42,227 nucleotides of DNA from Nitrospinota bacterium (GCA_016212295.1 JACRGO010000195.1:1-42227), one strand, 5' to 3'. Positions 31,579-39,965 are shown, counted from the first letter of the stretch. The notes: generated by a model from the sequence alone, not told the origin. Translations and numbers: made by a program.

Positions 31579-33058
31579 AAGGTTCCTTGCCCCCTTCACC
31601 CAGTATAAACCCTTCCTGAAAATTCGTCAGGTAATAATCCTTTCCCACCAATCCCTTGTCTTCAAGTTCCTTGGCGAAGAGGCGCGCGGATTCCTGGTCC
31701 GGGAATTCCCCCACGCGCACACGATACCACACCTTTCCCCCTATCCTTGCCGGGAGCCAGTATACCGCCGCGTTGCACCCCTTTCTCAGTTTGGACATGA
31801 TATCCTCCGCCTTTTCCATGGAATTGTAGGCCCCTACCTGTATGGTAAAGGGAAGCGTCGATTGAAAAGGGACGTACTTCCTGGATTCCGCCGGCTTGCT
31901 TTCTATTTCCGTTTCCGTTTGCGCCGGCGCCGGAGTTTCCTGGACTTGTTCAAGCCGGGAAGGCTTTTCTTTATATGATTTATACGACTGATACCCAAGG
32001 ACCGCCACAAGCAAGACCCCGGCCGTGATATAGAGAAAAGTTGTGTCGGGAAGCCAGGCCCTCCACTCCAGTCCCTGTTTTTTCTGTAATTCTCCTGGTT
32101 CTTTTTTAAATGATTTACCTTTCTTCCTGGAGATAATTTCAGGGAAAAGATCAGCCAGGCCTTTAGCATTGCTTTTCTTGGGAGCGGCGGCCGGTTCGCT
32201 GACCCCGGCTGCCGCGCGGTAAAAGTCCACAAGTCTTCTTTCCCACCCCTCCAAATCCTTGTCCAGGAGATAGGGTTGGGCAAGGTTCATCAACACGTCC
32301 CTGCTTTTTTCCGCCAGTTTGTGTTTCCTTTCAACGGCGTTAAAATAAAGCATCAGGGCAAAGGGGTCCTTGCGCTTCGCGTTCAGAACGCCGGGGAGGA
32401 TTTGGTCCAGTATCTTCGGGACGTGTTTCGATTGTGTTTCTATGGCCTGGCGGTAGACTTCCTGCGCGTCGTAATCCATGAAATTCTTCGTGAGACAGTT
32501 TTCCGCCAAAAGATCAATAAAACCGGTGTCCCCTCCATTGGGAATCAGCTTTAGGCCCAATTCGACTTCCTCCCTTTCCAGATTATTTTTTTCCATAAAG
32601 CAGGAAACCAGTTTTGATTTCAATTGAGGGTCATCCCATCCGGACGTCAACGCCTTTTTATGCACCAGAAGGGCCTTTTCGCTGTTGACGTCCAAGGCCA
32701 GAAGAAACCGGGAATATTCCCTGAAGACCCTTTCCCTCAAACGCCAGGCGGTGTGAGGCAGGAAGTGAAAGGAGTTGGTGAGGACCAATAATTTCTCGAA
32801 AAGGATTTCCCCCTTCTTGAAGAAGCGGGTGATGTCGCATTCCTGCGCGTCCACCATCAAGGCATTGAAGCGCCATTTTCCTAGACGGCTCAGAATCACC
32901 GAGGAAGCGGCAAAACAAAACAGGAAGAGTATATAGAGAAAATATTGAGGATAGTTCCTGCCCTCGCCTGAATACATGATTCCGAAGGCAGCGCACCCGA
33001 AGAGTATATAACTCAGGGCCAGGCGTGAGGAAAAATATTTTAAGATGTCGGCTATCAT
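31577..33058 (-). CDS. SPOR-domain membrane protein
   Basis: A 493-residue protein with two N-terminal membrane segments (LALSYILFGCAAFGIMY and YFLYILFLFCFAASSVIL), a helical region of about 250 residues that looks TPR/HEAT-like without clear repeats, a third membrane segment (FLYITAGVLLVAVLGYQSY, about 345-363), a Pro/Glu linker and a C-terminal SPOR domain from about 400 (PFTIQVGAYNSMEKAEDIMS, WYRVRVGEF). SPOR domains bind denuded glycan strands at the division septum. The double-pass N-terminus plus large cytoplasmic part is unusual for SPOR proteins. Its role is not known. Confidence 0.85.
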   Translation of the reverse strand: MIADILKYFSSRLALSYILFGCAAFGIMYSGEGRNYPQYFLYILFLFCFAASSVILSRLGKWRFNALMVDAQECDITRFFKKGEILFEKLLVLTNSFHFLPHTAWRLRERVFREYSRFLLALDVNSEKALLVHKKALTSGWDDPQLKSKLVSCFMEKNNLEREEVELGLKLIPNGGDTGFIDLLAENCLTKNFMDYDAQEVYRQAIETQSKHVPKILDQILPGVLNAKRKDPFALMLYFNAVERKHKLAEKSRDVLMNLAQPYLLDKDLEGWERRLVDFYRAAAGVSEPAAAPKKSNAKGLADLFPEIISRKKGKSFKKEPGELQKKQGLEWRAWLPDTTFLYITAGVLLVAVLGYQSYKSYKEKPSRLEQVQETPAPAQTETEIESKPAESRKYVPFQSTLPFTIQVGAYNSMEKAEDIMSKLRKGCNAAVYWLPARIGGKVWYRVRVGEFPDQESARLFAKELEDKGLVGKDYYLTNFQEGFILGEGGKEP

Positions 33059-33185
33059 GTCTTGTATTTTAACATAAACCCGGACTTGACACCTCCCTCT
33101 ACTGCCTTGATAATAACTAATCAGGCATCAAGGCACATAGGCAGAGGGCATAAAATCTGAAATCCGCGATATTAAGGGTCTCATA

Positions 33186-34064
33186 ATGGCCGCGACATAT
33201 AATGCTTCTCCACAAGACGATCCCACTGAACTACGACTTCTGGTGCAGAGGATCAAGGACCTCCCCACGGTCCCGTCCGTCCTCATGAAACTGCTCTCCC
33301 TGACCGCTGACGCAAGTTCCAGCGTCGGCCAGTTGGCGGAAATCATCGGCATGGACCAGACCATTTCCGCTAAGCTGCTGCGGCTTTCCAATTCCGCCTT
33401 TTACGGGTGCCGGGGAAAGGTCGTATCCGTGCCCAGGGCCATAGTTGTCCTCGGTTTCAACGAGGTCAAGAGTCTTGCCCTTGGAATGTCGGTCTTCCAT
33501 GCCTTTTCCCAAAAAAAGGCGGCCAAGGGGGAAATAAGCATTGAGAACCTCTGGAAACACTCCATGGCCACTGCGGCCCTGGCGAGGCTCCTTGCCAAGC
33601 GAAGAGGGGATTCAGCGGATTCCACCTTTACCGGCGGCCTCCTGCACGATATAGGAAAAGTGGTCCTGCTTAACTCCTTCAAGGAGGAATATAAAAAGGC
33701 GGCGGAGATGGTCTCGGAAACAGGGTGCTCGCTTCCAGAGGCGGAGGAGAAGATTTTCCGTGTGACACATGAAACCATAGGCGAGTGGCTCTGCCGGAAA
33801 TGGAGCATGCCGGAGGAAATAGTTCAATGCGTCAAATACCATTCCAATCCAAGGAAGGCGCTGGAGGAGTTCATCCCGTTGGTTTCCACTGTGCATATCG
33901 CGGACGGGTTGACAAAAAACATTCTTATCGGCTATGGCGGCGATGAAAAGCCGCATGAATTTGAGGACGATATCCTGGCCGCGCTGGACTTGAACGCAAG
34001 GGACATTGAAGAGGCCGAGGCATTCATGGAAGCGGAAAGGGAGGGCATGGAGCAAATGGTTTGA
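33186..34064 (+). CDS. HDOD domain protein
   Basis: A 292-residue single-domain signalling protein. The HDOD domain spans about 20-230: LPTVPSVLMKLLSLTAD, IIGMDQTISAKLLRLSNSAF, and the HD-like TGGLLHDIGKVVLL, with VTHETIGEWLCRKW and VKYHSNP. HDOD proteins often work with c-di-GMP or two-component systems in motility and chemotaxis; the nearby kinase, REC-TPR and PilZ genes fit this. The C-terminal 60 residues are acidic. The start has only a weak ribosome site. It is divergent from the SPOR gene (127 bp apart). Confidence 0.92.
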   Translation: MAATYNASPQDDPTELRLLVQRIKDLPTVPSVLMKLLSLTADASSSVGQLAEIIGMDQTISAKLLRLSNSAFYGCRGKVVSVPRAIVVLGFNEVKSLALGMSVFHAFSQKKAAKGEISIENLWKHSMATAALARLLAKRRGDSADSTFTGGLLHDIGKVVLLNSFKEEYKKAAEMVSETGCSLPEAEEKIFRVTHETIGEWLCRKWSMPEEIVQCVKYHSNPRKALEEFIPLVSTVHIADGLTKNILIGYGGDEKPHEFEDDILAALDLNARDIEEAEAFMEAEREGMEQMV

Positions 34065-34488
34065 GCAGGGGGCAGAAGGCAAGGATCAGCAGTCAGGGGG
34101 CAGGGTACAGGAAAAGCTTTTAACATCAGCCAGTTCCATAATGGCGAAGCCATGTGAAGCCAATAATGGAAAACAGAACATCAAACGCTTGAATACGTCG
34201 AAATTTATTTTGGTTGCGGCCATGCCGCGCTATGCATGCACAGGATAAATATTTTATGCATACCGTGTCAACTATTTCGACCAGCGGTTTTCAGGGAAAA
34301 GTTGACGGGCGGTTTTCATTTATTTATACTTTTATATTATAACGTTCGGAAATTTATTTTGGTAGCGGCCATGCCGCGCTATGAAACGCATTGGTTCCAA
34401 ATCGTCCTGCCTGAAAAGGTCCAGTTCTTTTTGCGCTTTATTTCTTCCTTGGAATTCCAACTGCCACAATTTAACCATATACACGAAT
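34065..34488. repeat. Intergenic region with two GCGCTATG-type repeats
   Basis: 34183-34233 matches 3501-3551 at 48 of 51 positions, and 34332-34383 is a second, related copy (AACGTTCGGAAATTTATTTT, hairpin, GCGCTATGAAA). The second copy ends in an ATG at 34381 that is in frame with the M23 peptidase gene, giving a spurious longer frame. ATGGCGAAGCCATGTGAAGCC at 34141 is a further small hairpin. No other gene. Confidence 0.7.
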
Positions 34489-35607
34489 ATGAATGACGGT
34501 GAAATGATTAATAGAATTGGAGGAAAACGTTTTATTGGAGAAGATGGCAATAAAAAAACCTCCACCGGCAACTTGGTTTTTATTTCAATTTTTTGTCTTT
34601 CCGTCATCCTGAATTTTTATTTTATTTTTTTTCAGGGGAAAGGGGAAAAACCCGCTGAAGAGGACAAAACCGTTTTGCGGGAAAAGGCAAAGGAGGAGGC
34701 CCCTGCTCAGGCGTCCAGTCCGGGAAGCAAGGCGGCCACTCTCTCCACGGCCATGGAAGGCGGTTTCATTGATGTGGATTTCCCCGCGCTTGGCAAGAAA
34801 CAGGTCAAGCGTCTCGCCTTTACAATCAACAGTTCCCTTTCGCAAACCCTGTGCGCCGCCATTTCCAAGGAGGATGGCTGCGAGATCCTGACCGCCTATA
34901 TGAGCCGCCTTTTGAACTGGAAGCTTCCGGGCTATTCCGACATGAGAAACGGTGACAAGATCGGCCTGTTGATCGAAGGCCCCAAGCTGGAAGATGATAA
35001 TAACAACATCCTCGCCCTTAATTTTCAAGGGTCAAAGGCCCAGGGCTTCGAGACTTTTTATTACAAGGGACCCAAATGGAAATATGGCTCCTATTTTTCC
35101 GAGGACGGAGTGGAAATTTTCCTAAGATTTCGTGATGAGGAAGCGCCCATCAAGGACTTTTCCGAAATAACCTCCCTGGTGGGGGATTTTCGTGGAAAAA
35201 GAAAAGGGCATTCCGGGGTGGATTTCAAGGCCGAGGTCGGCAGCCCGGTTTATTCCCCCTTCGAGGGAAGGGTGCTTCGCGTGAATTGGAATTTCAAGTT
35301 CAATGGGGACTGCATTGAAATCGACCATCCGCGGGAAGGGACCATGGCGGTTTATCTGCACCTTAGCAAAGTGGATGTAAAGCCCGGGCAGGTGGTGAAG
35401 GCGGGCCAAAAGATCGCGGAATCCGGCAACACCGGGAGGTCCTTTGCTCCTCACCTGCACTATGAACTAAAGGACCGGAACGATCAAGATAAAATTCTCA
35501 ATCCATTCAAGTTCAAATTCCACAACACTTACTATAAAAAAATCCCTGCCGATGAATTGAGCTCCTTCCGGGAGCACGTGGAAAAAGTCCGGCAGTTGAT
35601 GAATTAA
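34489..35607 (+). CDS. M23 family (LytM/NlpD-like) peptidoglycan endopeptidase
   Basis: Membrane-anchored metallopeptidase acting in the periplasm. I choose ATG 34489 (372 residues); the frame is open to 34381, but that start lies in a dispersed repeat. After about 30 residues comes a membrane segment (LVFISIFCLSVILNFYFIFF), then a Glu/Lys/Pro linker, a domain resembling the inner-membrane peptidase type (FTINSSLSQTL...), and the M23 domain at about 270-350: RKGHSGVDFKAE and SFAPHLHYELKD hold the zinc ligands (His, Asp and His). Family members cut peptide cross-links. No ribosome site is strong. rfbB follows after a repeat. Confidence 0.9.
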   Translation: MNDGEMINRIGGKRFIGEDGNKKTSTGNLVFISIFCLSVILNFYFIFFQGKGEKPAEEDKTVLREKAKEEAPAQASSPGSKAATLSTAMEGGFIDVDFPALGKKQVKRLAFTINSSLSQTLCAAISKEDGCEILTAYMSRLLNWKLPGYSDMRNGDKIGLLIEGPKLEDDNNNILALNFQGSKAQGFETFYYKGPKWKYGSYFSEDGVEIFLRFRDEEAPIKDFSEITSLVGDFRGKRKGHSGVDFKAEVGSPVYSPFEGRVLRVNWNFKFNGDCIEIDHPREGTMAVYLHLSKVDVKPGQVVKAGQKIAESGNTGRSFAPHLHYELKDRNDQDKILNPFKFKFHNTYYKKIPADELSSFREHVEKVRQLMN

Positions 35608-35750
35608 AAGTGCCTAAAGTGAGCTAAAGTGACTAAAGTTAAAAACAAAAAATTGTTTTTCCACCACAACTTTAGTTCACTTGACACTTTGTCGCTTCAA
35701 ACTTGAATCCGTGTTCTATTGCCTCTTGTGGTGAACTTTAATTTGAGCCT
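35608..35750. repeat. CTAAAGTGA inverted repeat upstream of rfbB
   Basis: Arms at about 35608-35647 (GTGCCTAAAGTGAGCTAAAG...) and 35651-35690 (complement, ACTTTAGTTCACTTGACAC) with a small AAACAAAAAATTGTTTTTCC hairpin at the centre. The same family is in the bamA-skp gap (about 5774-5939) and in part at 20197. No gene. Confidence 0.65.
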
Positions 35751-36803
35751 ATGAAAAATCTCCTTGTAACCGGCGGAAGCGGCTTCATCGGGTCCAACTT
35801 CATACGATACCTGCTGGAAGCGCCAGATTTTTCCGGACGGATCATCAATATCGACAAACTTACCTACGCCGGAAACCCGGAAAACCTTAAAGGGATAGAA
35901 AGCCGGTTCCCCGGGCGGTATGTATTTGAGAAAACAGACATTTGTGACGCGAAGGGTTTGGAAGGGGTTTTTGCCGGATATCAAATCGACGCCGTATGCC
36001 ATTTCGCGGCGGAATCGCATGTGGACAGGTCCATAGCAAGGCCGGACGACTTCATCCAGACGAATATCGTCGGCACGTTTAATCTGCTGGAACTGGCAAG
36101 GGCGCGGCTTGGCGCCATAACCCTCTTCCACCACGTCAGCACGGACGAGGTCTTCGGAAGCCTGGGGGAAGACGGTTATTTCACTGAAGAGACCTCCTAT
36201 AAGCCCAACAGCCCTTATTCAGCCTCCAAGGCGTCCTCTGACCACCTGGTAAGGGCCTATTCCAAAACGTACAAGCTACCGGTTACCATCTCCAATTGCT
36301 CCAATAACTATGGCCCCTACCAGTTCCCTGAAAAATTGGTCCCCTTGATAATACTGAACGCCCTGGAAGGGAAGCCCCTGCCCGTGTACGGCGACGGATT
36401 GAATGTCAGGGACTGGCTCTTTGTGCTCGACCATTGCGAGGCCATTTGGCTCATCATGAAGCGCGGGCGTCGCGGGGAAACCTATAATATCGGCGGGAAC
36501 AATGAGATCCGGAACATAAAAATAGTGGAGGCCATTTGCGATCTGCTGGACCGGCTGGCCGGGAAACCCTCCCGGATGGAATCACGAAGGGAACTGATCA
36601 CCTTCGTGAAGGACCGGCCCGGTCACGACAGGCGGTACGCCATAGATTTTTCAAAGCTGAAAACGGAACTGGGCTGGACCCCCAGGGAATCCTTTGAAAC
36701 CGGTCTCGAGAAGACCATCCGTTGGTACCTGGACAACCGGGAGTGGGTGGACAGGGTAAGAAGCGGCGAATATCAAGCCTGGATGAAGGAGCAGTATGGC
36801 TGA
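35751..36803 (+). CDS. rfbB: dTDP-glucose 4,6-dehydratase
   Basis: Makes dTDP-4-keto-6-deoxyglucose, the branch point to rhamnose and amino-deoxysugars of LPS. The 350-residue SDR-type protein has [11 protein letters not shown] (7-17) for NAD, the catalytic TDE (T131, D132, E133) in [14 protein letters not shown], and YSASK with Y156 and K160. [13 protein letters not shown] and [15 protein letters not shown] are diagnostic of RfbB. The other rml genes are not adjacent; the cupin at 41658 is a possible partner, 5 kb away. Length is normal. Confidence 0.96.
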   Translation: MKNLLVTGGSGFIGSNFIRYLLEAPDFSGRIINIDKLTYAGNPENLKGIESRFPGRYVFEKTDICDAKGLEGVFAGYQIDAVCHFAAESHVDRSIARPDDFIQTNIVGTFNLLELARARLGAITLFHHVSTDEVFGSLGEDGYFTEETSYKPNSPYSASKASSDHLVRAYSKTYKLPVTISNCSNNYGPYQFPEKLVPLIILNALEGKPLPVYGDGLNVRDWLFVLDHCEAIWLIMKRGRRGETYNIGGNNEIRNIKIVEAICDLLDRLAGKPSRMESRRELITFVKDRPGHDRRYAIDFSKLKTELGWTPRESFETGLEKTIRWYLDNREWVDRVRSGEYQAWMKEQYG

Positions 36804-36811
36804 GGGTTTAG

Positions 36812-36937
36812 AAATAGTTCACAGGTGTCAGGGATCAGGAGTCAGGAAAACCAAGCGATATCGATTCCCGCCAATATATTATTACGTTCAAAAATTTGCG
36901 TTTTGCGCGCAAGTTTATTGAGCCACGTCGAGCTATG
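36812..36937. repeat. Fused copies of two dispersed repeats in front of the arginase gene
   Basis: 36812-36875 matches the end of the four-helix-bundle element at 2575-2608 plus its inner flank (AAAACCAAGCGATAT then ATTCCCG, CAAT). It passes directly into a copy of the GCGCTATG-type repeat family (ATTACGTTCAAAAATTTGCG, TTTTGCGCGCAAGTTT, ..GAGCTATG), whose final ATG (36935-36937) is the arginase start codon. Confidence 0.65.
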
Positions 36938-37846
36938 AAAACCATCAGTATCATCGGCGCTTCCATCGGCATCGCCTCCCCTATGCAAGGGGCCTCCCTG
37001 GGCCCGGAGGCCATCAGAATGGCCGGCTTGCGCGAAAAATTGCGCAGGCTGGGAAAAAAGGTGGAGGACGCCGGCAACCTTCCTTCCCTGGAGGAGCCTT
37101 TTCCTCCGAAACATTTCCGCAAGGCCGCGATTCGTTATCCGGACGAGGCCCGTGAATTTCTATCCCTCTTGAAGGAAAAGGTCCTGGCGGCCCTTGAGCA
37201 ACGGCATCTGCCTCTTGTGCTTGGTGGAGACCATTCCATAGCCATGGCTTCTTTGTCCGCTGCGGCGGGTTATTATGCGTCTATTGAAAAAAAACCGGGA
37301 CTGATCTGGTTCGACGCCCATGCGGACCTGAACACCGGGGAGACCAGCCCCACCGGCAACATACATGGGATGCCCCTGGCAGTGGCCCTGGGCAAGGGGG
37401 ATGAAAGGTTGATTTCCCTTTTTGAGGGAAGATTCTTTGATCCGAAAAGGACGGCCATTATAGGCGTGAGAAGCGTTGATCCCCTGGAAAGGGACCTCGT
37501 AAGGGAGTTGGGGGTCACGGTTTTCACCATGAAGGACATCGATGATAAGGGGATGACGCATTGCGTCCGCAAGGCCCTTGAAACCGCCTCCCCGGATGGG
37601 AATCCTTATCATTTAAGTTTTGACGTGGACGTCATCGACAGCCAGTTCGCTCCAGGCACGGCCACGCCGGTGCTTGGGGGCGTCACCTTAAGGGAGGCCC
37701 ACCTCTTCATGGAGATGATAGCTGAGAACGGCAACGCCTGGAGCATCGACGTCGCGGAAGTCAATCCCTTGCTGGACCACGAAAACCGGACCTCGGAAGT
37801 TGCTGTATTGCTGTTGGAATCAGTGTTCGGGAAAGTGATTTATTGA
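36935..37846 (+). CDS. Arginase/agmatinase-family ureohydrolase, probable arginase
   Basis: Hydrolyses arginine (or a related guanidino compound) to urea. I start at ATG 36935 (303 residues), because MKTISIIGASIGIASPMQGA matches the usual family beginning (MKxIxIIGxPxxxGxxxxG); the open frame upstream is repeat sequence. Two manganese ions would be bound by H100 (GGDH), D127, H129, D131 (WFDAHADLN) and D230, D232 (FDVDVID). DAHADLNTGETSPTGNIHGM and LGGVTLREAH are more typical of arginase (RocF) than agmatinase. The start codon lies in a dispersed repeat and there is no good ribosome site. No urea- or arginine-pathway neighbours. Confidence 0.9.
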   Translation: MKTISIIGASIGIASPMQGASLGPEAIRMAGLREKLRRLGKKVEDAGNLPSLEEPFPPKHFRKAAIRYPDEAREFLSLLKEKVLAALEQRHLPLVLGGDHSIAMASLSAAAGYYASIEKKPGLIWFDAHADLNTGETSPTGNIHGMPLAVALGKGDERLISLFEGRFFDPKRTAIIGVRSVDPLERDLVRELGVTVFTMKDIDDKGMTHCVRKALETASPDGNPYHLSFDVDVIDSQFAPGTATPVLGGVTLREAHLFMEMIAENGNAWSIDVAEVNPLLDHENRTSEVAVLLLESVFGKVIY

Positions 37847-37867
37847 GGGCTTATAGTCAACGCATTT

Positions 37868-38060
37868 TAAAGCCATTGGTATTTTGGAGATAAAATTATG
37901 CGAAAGATATATGAAATTTCTCCTCTCGTGCGCAAAAAATGCGGCGGTGAAATGCGCCTGATAGCGGTGATCACGGATTACTAAACCAGGAAAAAAATAT
38001 TGAAGCATCTCGGCCTTTGGAATATAAGATCAAATAAGATTTTAAAAAAGGAGAATCCTA
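37868..38060 (+). pseudogene. C-terminal fragment of an IS91-like transposase
   Basis: From about 37871 the frame reads HWYFGDKIMRKIYEISPLVR then KKCGGEMRLIAVITDY and a stop at 37982-37984. In a second frame ILKHLGLWNIRSNK follows at about 37996-38037. Together they match the tail of IS91/IS801-type transposases (a CxxCGG motif, MRIIAFI, then an IL.HLGLW end). The first Cys of the CxxC pair reads Arg and a frameshift separates the two parts. The N-terminal part of a similar protein lies 800 bp further on in the same orientation (38775-39178), so these are separate or permuted remnants. Confidence 0.6.
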
Positions 38061-38061
38061 T

Positions 38062-38559
38062 ATGCGAATGATAGACCCGATATTACAGGAGTTGGCCCAG
38101 GAAGGCGCCACGACCAGGAAGTTTTTGGAGCAAGTGCCGGGCGACAAACTATCCTGGAAACCCCATGAAAAATCCTTGTCCCTGGGACAGCTTTCCCGGC
38201 ACATCGCCACTATCCCTTGCTTCGTCGCTGAAATGGTGAAGCAAGAGCGGTTTGAATTCCCGGAATCCCTTGAATTCCAATCCGCGGAAACCGCGGAAGA
38301 ACTGGCGGCCACTTTGGAGGAAGGACTTAAAAAGGCCAGGGAAATTCTCGGCCAGTTCGACGACCAGGCGTTAATGGTCACCTGGAAGCTGATGAAAGGG
38401 GGCAAGGAGATCATGGCGCTTCCTAAAATAGTGGTTATCCGGTCTGTCATGCTGAATCACTGGTACCACCATCGCGGCCAGTTGGGGGTCTATCTAAGGC
38501 TTTTGGGCGCCAAGGTGCCATCCAGCTATGGCCCAAGCGCCGATGAAAATCCCATGTAG
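38062..38559 (+). CDS. DinB-family protein
   Basis: A 165-residue four-helix-bundle protein. The DinB metal site is visible as H47 (LSRHIAT), H133 and H137 (MLNHWYHHRGQLGVYLRLLG). WKPHEKSLSLGQLSRHIA is the usual N-terminal box. DinB proteins include thiol transferases (bacillithiol and mycothiol dependent) and DNA-damage-induced proteins of unknown activity; this one is not assigned. The start has a good ribosome site (AAGGAGAA), and a second ATG two codons later is possible. It stands between two transposase remnants. Confidence 0.9.
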   Translation: MRMIDPILQELAQEGATTRKFLEQVPGDKLSWKPHEKSLSLGQLSRHIATIPCFVAEMVKQERFEFPESLEFQSAETAEELAATLEEGLKKAREILGQFDDQALMVTWKLMKGGKEIMALPKIVVIRSVMLNHWYHHRGQLGVYLRLLGAKVPSSYGPSADENPM

Positions 38560-38597
38560 CAGTTTGGCCCCTGCTTCAGAGCGCAATCAGGCTTTTT

Positions 38598-38664
38598 ACC
38601 ACAAAGCGCTCAAAGGAACACAAAGACCACAAAGTCTTATCTCTGGGCGCTTTGTACTACAAAC
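38598..38664. repeat. CACAAAG-unit repeat downstream of dinB
   Basis: CCACAAAGCGCTCAAAGGAA, CACAAAGACCACAAAG and the partial complement GGGCGCTTTGTACTACAAA. A degenerate member of the family at 13011-13158 and 21772-21855. Confidence 0.55.
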
Positions 38665-38774
38665 CTATAACACTAACCAAAGTTACAAATAATAAACAAG
38701 GAAATGCAATTTTTTTGGATATTCGGTAATTGTAATTTGTTGTTTGTTATTTGGGATTTTGTTTTCCCTTTGGT

Positions 38775-39178
38775 TGCGGCGAAGCCGCGCGTGTTCCTTG
38801 TGGTCAATCAAATAAACCTCCTGACTCTTGGAATGAAGTAAACACCATGTACCGGTATTTGGAATGTGGGATTTATGAAAACGGATTCGCAAGGGTACGG
38901 CGTGGTGATTGTAAAAGCGAGTACTTGGTTCCCTTTTCCTGCAAGACCCGTGGCGGATTTTGCAATTCCTGCTCGGAAAAGCGTTCCCTGATTTTCGGAG
39001 AAAGAATATCCAATGAAATACTGGAAGACCTAAACCACAAGCATTATGTCTTCTCCATCCCCAAGATCATCCGGCCTTACTTCAAATTTAACCGGACGTT
39101 TTTAGGAAAACTCTGCCATTGCTGTTACGACACAGTAGGACTTCCTTTCGGGCGCGAAGCCTCCACTCGAGTGCGATG
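38775..39178 (+). pseudogene. N-terminal fragment of an IS91-like transposase
   Basis: The frame containing ATG 38847 reads MYRYLECGIYENGFARVRRG, DCKSEYLVPFSCKTRGGFCN, SCSEKRSLIFGERISNEILE and then HYVFSIPKIIRPYFKFNR, the transposase zinc-binding domain plus the start of the Y2 catalytic region of IS91/IS801-type proteins. It breaks after LGKLCHCCYDT and ends in unrelated sequence at 39178. The catalytic tyrosines and the middle of the protein are missing. The first Cys pair of the zinc finger has lost one Cys (RRGDC). Confidence 0.65.
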
Positions 39179-39758
39179 AGGCTCTTGCGCCGCACTCTTT
39201 TTACATCCTTTGTCTTTGCCCATGATTTTATCGAGAGGTTTCAGTTCACTGACTATGCGATTCCACCGTCTTTTTTAACAAAAGGGCTCCATTTTATACC
39301 AGGATGAAGACATTTTTTCAACGGGTGAAAACTGGGAGGCCGATTCCTGAATGCCTGCTTTATTAGACACCTGTCCTCATCAATTATAGTAAAGGTTGAT
39401 TTCGATCTCACAATGTCAATTGCAGCACATAATTTTTACCGGGTGATGGCCCAGGACCTGTCCGGTTTTGAAAGAGAAACTTCAGGCAGTTTAAACGGAA
39501 GCTCACTTAATCACTCTCATTCGTGAACCGTGAGCAAGTAAACACGCGCGATTTCAAAAAACCGGAAAAATCCACGAAGATTTGGAATTCAGAAATGGAA
39601 TATACATGTATACAACGCGACAGGAATGCAAATCGCCATGTTGACTTGAAAATTTTTTTTTCTGGGCCGCATTCGCGTGAAACCAAGGATTTGCAAAGGC
39701 ATTAGACATATTTACTAGTAATGATATAAAAAAATATTAAATTAATATAAATTATTAC
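39179..39758. other. Gene-poor region
   Basis: About 580 bp downstream of the transposase fragment. All frames are short and broken; AAAAACCGGAAAAATCC and similar AT-rich tracts occur. I see no gene, no clear repeat arm and no RNA. It looks like decaying mobile-element or spacer DNA. Confidence 0.4.
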
Positions 39759-39789
39759 TTGACTATTATATTTTTTCTGGTATGTTATA
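39759..39789 (+). promoter_or_regulatory. Promoter-like site of the Lys/Ala-rich protein gene
   Basis: TTGACT at 39759-39764 and TATGTT at 39781-39786 are separated by 16 bp in a very AT-rich upstream region (ATATTAAATTAATATAAATT at 39733, like an UP element). The site is 57 bp before the start codon. Confidence 0.5.
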
Positions 39790-39845
39790 TCACAATACAG
39801 GGTGCGGAGTGACGCTTTTTTTTGGTTTTTTAAAGGAGGTAATGA

Positions 39846-39965
39846 ATGGGAGTTAAGAAAAAAGCCAAAGCGAAGCCAAAGGCAAAGGCGAAAGCCCCAG
39901 CCAAAAAAAAAGCCCCAGCCAAAGCCAAGGCAAAGGTCAAGGCAAAGTCCAAAGCAAGGAAATAA
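39846..39965 (+). CDS. 39-residue Lys/Ala-rich histone H1-like basic protein
   Basis: The protein is MGVKKKAKAKPKAKAKAPAK followed by KKAPAKAKAKVKAKSKARK, with no acidic residue and more than 40% Lys. It resembles the C-terminal tails of bacterial histone H1-like proteins (Hc1/HctB, AlgP) without any globular part. An ideal ribosome site AAAGGAGGT is spaced 6 bp from the ATG, with an AT-rich promoter-like site before it and a strong terminator after it. This makes a real small gene likely. It probably binds DNA or RNA through charge; this is inference. A longer frame in another register is only its shadow. Confidence 0.72.
   Translation: MGVKKKAKAKPKAKAKAPAKKKAPAKAKAKVKAKSKARK

Noticed and set aside
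34381-34488. N-terminal extension of the M23 peptidase
   Set aside because: Its start ATG is the end of a dispersed repeat and the 36 residues match nothing expected before the membrane anchor.
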